Source: Echinococcus granulosus (lineage: Eukaryota > Platyhelminthes > Cestoda > Cyclophyllidea > Taeniidae). From it: a stretch of DNA of 15,128 nt. This document shows, one piece after another, positions 1 to 9,100 of the stretch. The stretch covers positions 1 through 15,128 of the forward strand of contig NW_020170546.1 of assembly GCF_000524195.1 (NCBI RefSeq). Direction: 5' to 3'. Under the pieces are notes generated by a model that saw nothing but the letters and a program-made list of their open reading frames with translations, had not been told where the DNA came from and did not search any database. Position 1 is the stretch's first letter. Each line of letters starts with the position of its first letter. Position numbers and translations under genes: made by a program.

Positions 1-430
1 CAGGTGACGCAAAGATTGGTTATGTAGTCTTACGTAAATTATTCCCTATCACGGTTTTTAAGCAGTGACCAATTTTGCTTAGTAATGCTGTATATGACTC
101 GCCCACTCTGCTTACCACAAGTGCACATTTTGCCGCTTTACCTTCTTGAGCCCTTACGCATCACATTTGTGTAATGAAAATTTGTGATTTAGTCGAAGGA
201 GGACCAAGTGTTTTTATGTCTTTGAGCAGTACTTAATTTAATGTATATTGGTGTTGTGCGGCCTGTTACTAATATGCACATCAAACTACGCAGCTTCCCT
301 TCTACCTGCTTGAGCACTTGCATCACACCTCTGTGACATGAATGCCAGTCATGTAATCTAAGGAGACCGATCTCTTTTTTTCTGCCACTGAACAATAGTT
401 AATTTAACGAAATGCTACTGGTGTAATCTT
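1..430 (+). repeat. Diverged tandem repeat, period about 165 bp, about 2.5 units
   Basis: Successive segments align with each other. The motif CTTGAGCCCTTACG at 144-157 recurs as CTTGAGCACTTGC at 309-321, in both cases followed by a CATCACA-like stretch. The flanks also match in order: GTAGTC (25-30), TTAGTCGAAGGAGGACC (189-205) and GTAATCTAAGGAGACC (354-369), each followed by a T-rich run and then an AGCAGT or GAACAAT element and TTAATTTAA. The units are strongly diverged and no coding frame is kept. Nothing identifies the family. A diverged copy lies in opposite orientation at the right end of the window. It could be an old satellite-like element or the subterminal repeats of a transposon. 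Confidence 0.7.
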
Positions 431-1309
431 TTTTCCTCTTAGACTATAAAAAAGTGAATAATACACAAATCTACCATCTGATATCCAGGTTAATTTGACC
501 TTAATTAGCTCTGTACTCATCGTGCACAATCCATTCAGCTAATGCACATTATTGGGTTACCAACTTAGCAACAAAAACAAGTAAATTCGCTCGGCTGAAA
601 AGTGAAGAAGATGTGAGAAGGATTGAAAACAGTACAAATAAAGGAATAGGAGGAATTAGGTAGTTGGACGATTTTGAGCACTCTTTCAGATAAGTTAATA
701 TCTTTATGGGATTTAGGAACCACTGTGAACACCACTTTTTTAATTCGCCTTGTCTTGTTCCCGTCCTGATATATTTAAGTCTTCACTTCCATTCGGCATG
801 TGATTGGGTGGATGCAAAGGAAGGCGCTGGATATGGATAGGAAGTGTCTCTCTAAGTTCTTCCCTTCCCACAGCCAATGTTCTTACAAGAGTAAAATTTG
901 TGGTGTCTTTTAAGATGTTTATTATACCCTAAACCGTTCCTGTATCGAAACCTTAGAAGCGGCTTGCTTCATGTCTAGCTTCAGGACATTTTGGAAGGTC
1001 TCGAAACTTAACAATAGCTTTCGGTTTCGCTGATTAGCCAAATCACATACAGACAGATTGTCGGAACTCGATTTTACATTAGACGCACCAAACCGAACCT
1101 TAATGGCATGAACTATCACAAATACGGTAGCAAACATCATACTTTACCAGTCTCCAAAGTTGGATAAAGTGGCTCAAGTAAGGCACACCAATAATCGACA
1201 AGATTTACTTTTAATTTTTAGTTCTTTGCATTTGTTTGTCTTTTCGGGTAAGGACATCTTCTAGCTACCTGCTCATAAAATGTCAACTAGAGAAGAACAA
1301 ATGTGATGC
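431..1309. other. Intergenic stretch without a supported gene
   Basis: AT-rich sequence with no confident coding exon, RNA gene or repeat. A 72-codon minus-strand open frame (922-1140) begins with a hydrophobic stretch, but it has no recognised motif and no convincing splice context, so I do not call it. Confidence 0.5.
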
Positions 1310-1611
1310 TTAGCTTAAGGCAGCAGCTTTAGATGCTTCCGCTATTCGCCTCCTAACCTTTGTCACTATTTCTGAGATCAAATCGGCACCGTTTGGGTAG
1401 CTGTAGACGGGCCAGCTTTTATGCATGAGTACAACCTCAAATAGATTTAGCCCACTCGCACAAATGTCCTCCAGTCTTTCCAGTATGAACTCCAGCAGGA
1501 AAGTGCGGACGCGTTTGATGGAGATAAGGAAGGTGGCAAAGGCCACGCCTATTAGGTTGACGGTGGTGAGGAAATGGCCGAAATCGCTGATGTTGAGGGA
1601 AGAGATGCAGC
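1310..1611 (-). CDS. Possible terminal coding exon of an unrecognised minus-strand gene
   Basis: An open minus-strand frame ends with TAA at 1310-1312. The 1310-1640 stretch is clearly richer in GC than its surroundings, as the AK9 exons are. The peptide has a hydrophobic segment (about GHFLTTVNLIGVAFATFLIS) that could span a membrane, then a basic-amphipathic stretch (KRVRTFLLEFILERLEDI), then a soluble tail ending in KVRRRIAEASKAAALS. A minus-strand CACTACAG at about 1612-1619 could be the acceptor, giving an exon of about 300 bases. The open frame continues upstream to 1825, but that part is less gene-like. The pyrimidine tract is weak, there is no clear poly(A) signal, and I recognise no family. 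It may be the last exon of a divergently transcribed neighbour of AK9, or chance. Confidence 0.35.
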
Positions 1612-1829
1612 CTGTAGTGCCGCTTTTTTGAGGTGTTTTTTTTGAAGGTGTTCGACGACAGATGGAGGGGTAATCACCGAAAGTGTTTCTGGGAAGGAAA
1701 GGTTTTTGGTTTGATGATAAGTTCAATATCGGAACCACCCTGAAGTTTACTAGCAGCAATGATCGATGAGGAATTCGAAAGTAAATGGAGGTTTTGTTTC
1801 GATGTAAGCGCACTGATCCACACACTTCG

Positions 1830-3025
1830 AAGGAATACCCCTCAAATGTATTTTTCCAAAAAAAATAGGGAAATCATGTAAGGCGCAAGGAATTTGTTGT
1901 TTTGGTTACATGTACCAATTAAAACTAAGCGCCATTGACGTTAAAAAATAGCCAAATGAACTCTTCTGAGGATATGGTGCTGCACGCTTTCAGCCACCCT
2001 GACGGCCAATATTTTCCACACAAGCATGATCAGTTACATCTACAGGGAGGAGATGTAGTACAACCAAAGAAATCCGGTTGTTTGGAAGACAAACTGAGGC
2101 TGATTAATTAAACAGCAAGTTATAATACAGATTTTAATCATGTGAGACCTTAATCGCCTAAAATTACAAAACAATGCTTTTATGGATTGCTGATTTGCTT
2201 ATCGATAAAAGCGTTTCAGATTTACATTTCGACCAAAAATATAATGAAATGGGACCACGTGCATGACACCATAAGAGCGTAATTTGCAATTAATATCACT
2301 TATTCAAAATAAACGAGATCTGTTTCACGAAATATTGCATGCGGTTGAGCTTGGCGGTGACGAAATTATGATTTCAAAAATAGAGTAGCATATCTTTTGC
2401 CTCTTGTGAATATCTTCTATAACTGACGGGATTATGAGGGTTAAAGAAAGTTCCATGCTTTACCTAAGGTGGTAAACGTAATTTATTCCGTAAATTGCAA
2501 GGAAGTATTGGATGGCACCCACATACTAATATGTTTAAAACTAATTTTTACATCCTGGGTTTAATATAACAAGTACCTGCACTCATATTTAATTGTTTTA
2601 ATAGTTTTTCTAGATCACGAAACCAAAATGCACAGGTGCTAGTTTTGATGTCATGGTAACAGACTCGCCACAGATTCAAATATTAACGTTGAGCTTTACA
2701 GTAATAACCTTGAGTGACAATTAAATATGCAACACTTTTTTTATTTAATATATGACGTTTAAAAGATCCTATGCAACATTTGTCGTCTTTGGTGTGATTT
2801 GCCAATATTGCGAAATATTTCAGCATCCCTTCAAAAAATTCTTGATAATGATTATGTTGAGTAAAATATTAAGCCCTACTTGGTTAAGCATTGTGTCAAA
2901 GACATCTGTGTCTATTGTAGATTTGAAAACCGGAGTCGTGGGGGAAAACGTGAATAGAGTGGGGATTTTAGTAAGCATAGAATGCCACTTATGCAATTCT
3001 CAGATGTGTGTGGTTTTTAATAAAA
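1830..3025. promoter_or_regulatory. Upstream region of AK9, presumed promoter and 5' leader
   Basis: About 1.2 kb of AT-rich DNA lies between the possible minus-strand exon and the proposed AK9 start. A 102-codon plus-strand open frame (2752-3060) overlaps the proposed AK9 start in another frame and has no recognisable content. I see no reliable core-promoter element; the many A/T runs make TATA-like matches meaningless. A CAATTCTCAG acceptor-like site ending at 3003 lies 22 bases before the proposed AK9 ATG. It could be a cis acceptor or, if this is a flatworm, a spliced-leader acceptor. The position of the promoter is inferred only from the gene. Confidence 0.3.
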
Positions 3026-3121
3026 ATGCCCGTAACAAATCACCCATTTGTACAACTTGAGGAGGCTAAGCCAAAGTTTTTTTACAAGGACAATGACTTG
3101 TATTTTGCGGATCGAACGATG
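3026..3121 (+). CDS. AK9: AK9 exon 1: proposed start and N-terminal leader (residues 1-32)
   Basis: ATG at 3026 has an adenine at -3 and is preceded by an in-frame TAG at 2978-2980. It opens a 32-codon frame that runs to a GT at 3122 in exactly the phase needed by the next exon. The peptide (MPVTNHPFVQ, then an acidic-aromatic stretch FYKDNDLYFADRTM) resembles the short PF-containing acidic leader before the first P-loop in vertebrate AK9. The donor, ATG|GTTTAA, is weak, and an out-of-frame ATG at 3004 would start a short overlapping upstream frame. The alternative is that the true first exon lies further upstream and this stretch is not coding. Confidence 0.55.
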
Positions 3122-6100
3122 GTTTAATTTTGCAACCAATATAATAAAACTTTAGGCGAGAGATTTTTATCTGCAGAAAAAGCCTGCCTGCTTTATGGTG
3201 ATCGGAAACCCCTCTACAGGCAAAACTACGCTTGCAAAAAGGCTTGTAAAAGAAATGAGATGTCAATATATTCACGGTAACTTAAGCTACTTATTGGAAC
3301 ATTTGTAGCTACTGAACTGATCGAACAAAATATGCGAGAAAATACACTTCTTGGGAAATATTGCACTGAACAGTTACTGTCTGGCCGTACCATAGCAAAC
3401 AAAACGCTTGTTGCCCTTCTAAAGGGTGCTATATCCTTACCCGAATGTCAGCATTATGGCTACGTCATGGATAGCTTTCCCACTTATTTAGCTTTTGATG
3501 AACAAATAGAACTGGTTGAAAACTTGGCGCTAAAGCCTGATTTCGTCATTCACATTGAGGTAGTATTGTTGCGTTTCCTTTAAAAAGCATGACTGATAAA
3601 GTTTACTTTTTAATATTAAAAGATTATTACCAAAAAGGCTGCGACTTGCTTTTATGATAGAATAAATATGAAATGCTCCTCCTCACATCGGCATGGACGA
3701 AGGGATCGGAAATCTTTCAACTTGGCTAGAAGGTTATGCCATCTAGTGGATATTCAGCAATTAAAAACCTTGGCTTATTTGAACATACGTATTAATAAAA
3801 CATTAGGTTTCTACGACCAAATATGTGCAGGATTATAAAGGGCTGAATTTTTCACAACTTTTAAGCACTTATAATTTCACAGAATTCTTTTCTTTTTTAT
3901 TTAGATTCCTGATGATGACCTGCGGAAAAGACTCGAGTCACAGCGCATAGATCCAATTGATGGAACCATTTACAACTACTACAATCTCGAAGATCCTCCA
4001 GGTCCGTTCACAAAGCTTGTATCTCCGGCAGCACCACATCCAAACCCAGAGACGATGATAGAGGAAGGAGAAGGGCAAATCCCCGACATAGATGACATTC
4101 TCATGGAGGAGGGAGGAATCGATGAAGTCTATGGTAAAGAAAATTTGACAGCATGGCATCCCGAGTTTCCGCGACTTACCAAAGAGGTCACCAAGCGTCT
4201 TCTTTTTCTACCTGAGGATTCTCAACGCGAGCTTGATAGACTCTTTAATCTCAATAAGAACAAAGTTCAAAAGTCGTTAAAGCAATTTCTACGCAAGTTT
4301 CCGAGGACGCATGTTATTAAAATTGATGGGAACTGTCCACCAACACAGATGTTTTATGTGAGTGCTAGACAACCTATTTTCACTCAGTTATCGGCAATAA
4401 ATCTGCATGTCTTTACTGGTGTAATACCTGATTGATATTCCTTGTTAAAATGTCAATTTAGTCCCGTGCAGTATGCATTTTAAAAATCTTTTGATACCAG
4501 CGCGATTTAGCCTCAGAAACTCAAAGAGCTTTGTTTCCTGCACAGTAAGGTCAAATGGCATGTTGGTAGTGTATTGATCAGCTTCCTATAATCGGGAATG
4601 ACCACTATGGAGGATGATGATGCAAGACCAGCTATAGAACAATTATAAAAAAAACACCGGCTAAGCATTCCTTGTGTTCATTGTGCCTCAGTGTGCCTGA
4701 AAGCTTCACGGCTTAAGATAACAAGTCTTCCCAAAAAAATGTGGTTACTTCCACGGTCTTTTACAGAGTCTCTATCATTACGGCTGCCAAATGTCCGTCA
4801 ACCTAAAGAATTCTTTCCTGACTAAACTAGACTAACTATGTATAACGTATATGTCGATTTTTATAGGACCCATTTCTAAGTATACATTAGTAAGTCTTTG
4901 ACTTGACACGATCGCATTCTTTCCCTGATATTTTCGAGCAGAATCTCATGATAAAGGTTCGAGCGCTATCCATCCGACCCGCTATCCCACCCTATCATCT
5001 GTCACTCAAAACCGAAGATGAAAGTGAAGAGGATGAAGAAGAGCCTGAAAAGGAAGAAGAGGATAGGACGATAGCCGAGGCGGAGCCTAGGGCACTCGAG
5101 AAACAGATGGGTGACAGGGCGATAAATGAAGCAGATGTCGATGATGATATGCAACCCAAAGGAGAGAAGATTGATTGGGATGCGATTATCACCACGTTAG
5201 TGGTCCGCAAAATGCCCACCGAGCACTCTCGATGGCAGATGAGTGAGTGGCAACGCTTCTGCCCAGTGCAGCTTTACAACGGAATTCTCGAGTACGGCAA
5301 AGTAGAGTTTGCCTGTGGGTAAGTTGGCAATTATCAATTAGTGTCACTTGCTTTCACTTTCACATTTATGTACAGCAAAAAATTTTCATGTCACAAGGCT
5401 TCACTGTCGGCAGTAATGTGTGGCTTTAATCAATTTCAGTTGCGTTTATTTATTGCGATCTCACAACATCACTTTCCCTAATTCTCTTAAAGATTCCTGG
5501 GCTACCTCTACTTCCTGTCTTGTCGGGAGGCACTCAAATCCTTCATACGAAATCCACGTCCCTATCTGGATTTTCAGATTTCCCAACCGAAGTTTACGGT
5601 ACGAATTGCTGTGATGGGATTCCAAAAATCGGGTTCCACCGCTCTTTGTCGCTTATTGGCAGATCGTCACGGTGCCATCTGTATCAGTCTGACAGAGATA
5701 CTTCGCAAAGAACTCGATGCAAAGTTGAAGGAGACATTAGAGATGGTAAAAGCAGAGGTGGAGACCGATGTGGTAGAAAAATTGAATAATCAGAGGAAAC
5801 GAGAAATTGAGGAGATAAAGACAAGTGGGTGATTTAATAACCTATAATTCATATTGCAAAGTCTAGAAACAGCTATTATATAGGTCTGCAAAAGTCTGAA
5901 AATCAGTGATCTGTTAAATTAAGAACCTATTTAATTTTGTTATCAATAACATGAGGTAAAAGACAGTGATAATTTTTCGCCCAAATTAGGTTTCAATTAG
6001 GAGTCTTTTAGGCATAGTAGGTACCCCGCACCAGGATTAAAATGGAAATAAAATGAAAAATCGAATATTTTCTTGGAGCCGGTGCTTCCGATTTCGTTGT

Positions 6101-9100
6101 CATATAGGCTCATTATACAGAAAGGAGCATTTAAGGGTCTGCAGTAAATTAAACAGAGAAAAAAATGAAAGAACTGTAGTCTAGTATAACCACAAGGCAT
6201 ATTTAATTTGCTCCTTTGTAGACAACTATGCTGACAATGCTCTGATGAAGTTGATGGCTGACACCATCAATACTGTGGCTGAGGAGGCGTTAGAAAATCT
6301 CGACTCGCCGAAGGCAATGGAAAATAAAATAGACGGTAAATTATGAAGGTTAATTTTTGAAAATCCATCTTTAATGGCAAAAATGACCATCATTGCCTAT
6401 TTTTAAGTTAACTAATTAGGTGGAGAGAAATAACATAAATAGCCCCTTGTCCCTAGGCTCAAACAATCCAGCCCTAGCCACCTCTTTTTCTACCTCACTG
6501 TTATTTTTCAACGGCCTTTTATCATGTCGTTGTTTAATGGCATGAAGTGGTGTTAACGACTTGGACAGATCTGAGGATGATGATAGTGCAATAGCTCTCC
6601 CCTGATCCGTTCCAAAATGCACATTTTCTTAAGGCTAAGTTTTGCGATGAGAGTTAGGCCAATTGTTGCGTCGCGAAAATAAACTCTTCCCTTAGCTGAA
6701 TGAATGAAGCTTACGTTTCTGATGAAGCTTTTCTTGTTTATCCTTAAGTTCTACCGAGTGCTGGACAGATCTCGGCCTCTAATGCGTTGTGCCTGCAGTC
6801 TAACATTCCCCCACACAAAGCGCGCATAGTCGTCCGGGGTTAAAATACCGCCTTATAAGTGAGCTGTCTGACGACAGCCAGTAATGATAAAATGGGAAAT
6901 TTATAACCCATAAACCTTATTTCCTCCAGTTGATGTCTATCAGTGTAGGCACAAACCAAGTCTTTTATCATCACCAAATTTAAATGCTGCTGGAAGAATC
7001 AAGGGTCGTCCTCTGGCTCCTTTTTTCCAATACCTAACCTACACTAGAAGAATATAGCAAATTTGACAAGATTTTTCTGCATTTTTGTAACTTCGTGACA
7101 TTTGGTTCCTCTAAGATGCCAAATCAAAATCTCGTCAATCACTTTATGGATGTCTAAGTACTGTATTTCATGCCGGCAAAAAGGGGTAGGAACGCCTTAA
7201 ATATTCTAATATGCTGATAAACTTAATGGATTAGAATAAGAGTGCATGAAATTATTTTACAACTTCAATGCGATGCCTAAAAGTACAATGGGTTTTGAAT
7301 CCAACCTTGTAAAATTACATGGGAACACAATAACGGATAATTTTTTAGCCTCGTAAATAATGTTTGCTCAAGTTATTCTCATTGTTGTAGTCGACTGCTG
7401 ATTTTACCTTGAGAATTATTGAAACATTCAGAATAAAATTTTTATCTTGGTTATTTTTCTAACAATTTTTAGTTTCTTTGCCTTTACTAAAGTTTAAGTA
7501 CAAATGAGTTTGTTTATTTGCTTACTTTCGAGAAAACCTAAAGGCTTCACTATTTCCCAACGTAATTTTCTAAAACTGAACGCTTAAATAACTGGTAGTT
7601 TGTGAAAGACTAAATTATTTTCTTTTCGTGGAGATGGTAATATTTTTGTCCCAAATGGTTTATTTCTATTCTAGAAAAGAAAATCCAGGTATACAAACGC
7701 GTTTAGGAAATTCGCCTAATAGAGTAACCCGATAAACTATCAACGACTTGTACTTTTTAAAGCCTAAAATTTTATGATATTGAAATCAACCTGTAATTAA
7801 ATTTTATGGAGGAGCTATTAAGAGAGCTTGCCGAACACATCCAAATACAACTTCACCGGATGTAATAAACGAGATCTTAGCCGTCATTTTTGTCTATTTC
7901 CATAATAGAAAGTTATCGATTTATTTTTAACGAAAATGGCCTTTAATATTATACATGCTTTTAATAGCTCCTCAACTAAAAGGTCACTGAGATTACACGG
8001 CGGCAGAGGCAGCCACTAAAATGTTGCGAATGGTCAACATGATTAGGGTGACATTAAATTACTTCTGGCCTCCGTCCAACTTGAGTAAAACCCTTACTAG
8101 GTGCATGTTTGGTTCGAAAGTAGTACGAAAACAAACTAACATTATTTAAATTAAATTTTGGACTTAAAGCTACAAAGGCTTGTTGAAATGACATGAGAGA
8201 AATAGGAATTCCTTTGTATAAACTGGCAACTCGAAAAATTTTAATTTGCCCATTATTTTTCCTTTTTTTCCAGTTAATATGGGTCCTAACAAAATCCCAA
8301 GTAAGTTTAGGCAACTTTTGTAAGCAAACTTCCTTGTAAAAAGCGTCTTATGGATCAGATATCTGAAGTAGGATCTTTAGCAGTTCAATAACATTATTCA
8401 ATGCAAGAGCGCCTTTACTTATCGTAAAGCATATAACATGACATTGTAAAAATTCACTGGTAAGTTAGGTCAACTAGAGAATGAGGATGAATAGGAAAAG
8501 CTACACCAAAAGTGGTCATAAGGCGCACACACCTAGAAGTGGTTTTGCTGTCGGCATGCAAAAGGCTTGAGGCATCATTTGTGTGGGAGGCACTAACAAA
8601 GCTTGAACATTAAATTGTGAAACCGGAGGGGTCAGATAATCGTGTGTGGAATCTGTCTTCAACAGTGGGATAAAATCTGTATGTTTGTCGGTGCAGCTTG
8701 CTCCACTGACTTGCTGGGACTTCTGGCCACCAGCCGTAAATAAGCGGTTATTTAAAACCCGCACCACAAAGCATAGATATGACCCCTTATAGTATTCCTG
8801 TGGCCCTGACCTCTTCTATTACTGGCTGTCAATTGCACAAAACTGGATATTGTTATGTAAAAGATAGTGTGCAGCATTTGGAGGGGTTAGAGCAGAATAA
8901 TGTACCGTTACCTTTTGATGATGACTAACTCAAAGATCGCTGTGAACGTCAATCTCCTGCCAGAAGGCTTAGCCGACGGCCGTGTTGTGGAGCAAGGGCA
9001 CAACCAGCGGGAACTAAAGTGTCTGCGCAGTTCAGTATGTAGTTAAGTAAACCATCACATTACCAACATAAGACGAAATCTCATTCCACTTGGTTGACAG

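Noticed and set aside
922..1140. 72-codon minus-strand frame with a hydrophobic start
   Set aside because: No recognised family, no splice or poly(A) context, and a length expected by chance. It could be an exon of the possible minus-strand gene, but I cannot support that.
2752..3060. 102-codon plus-strand open frame
   Set aside because: AT-rich composition, no motif, and it overlaps the better-supported AK9 start in a different frame.
4995..5219. Serine-rich minus-strand frame
   Set aside because: Antisense shadow of the acidic linker in AK9 exon 5.
6416..6622. 68-codon charged minus-strand frame in intron 7
   Set aside because: Composition is somewhat protein-like, but there is no motif, splice context or homology I recognise.
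8108..8125. GGTTCGAA, resembling a tRNA-type B box
   Set aside because: No A box at the right distance and no cloverleaf; not a tRNA or a convincing SINE.
8516..8767. 83-codon minus-strand frame in intron 7
   Set aside because: Considered as a retrotransposon remnant because of its higher GC, but no catalytic motif or neighbouring element part is visible.
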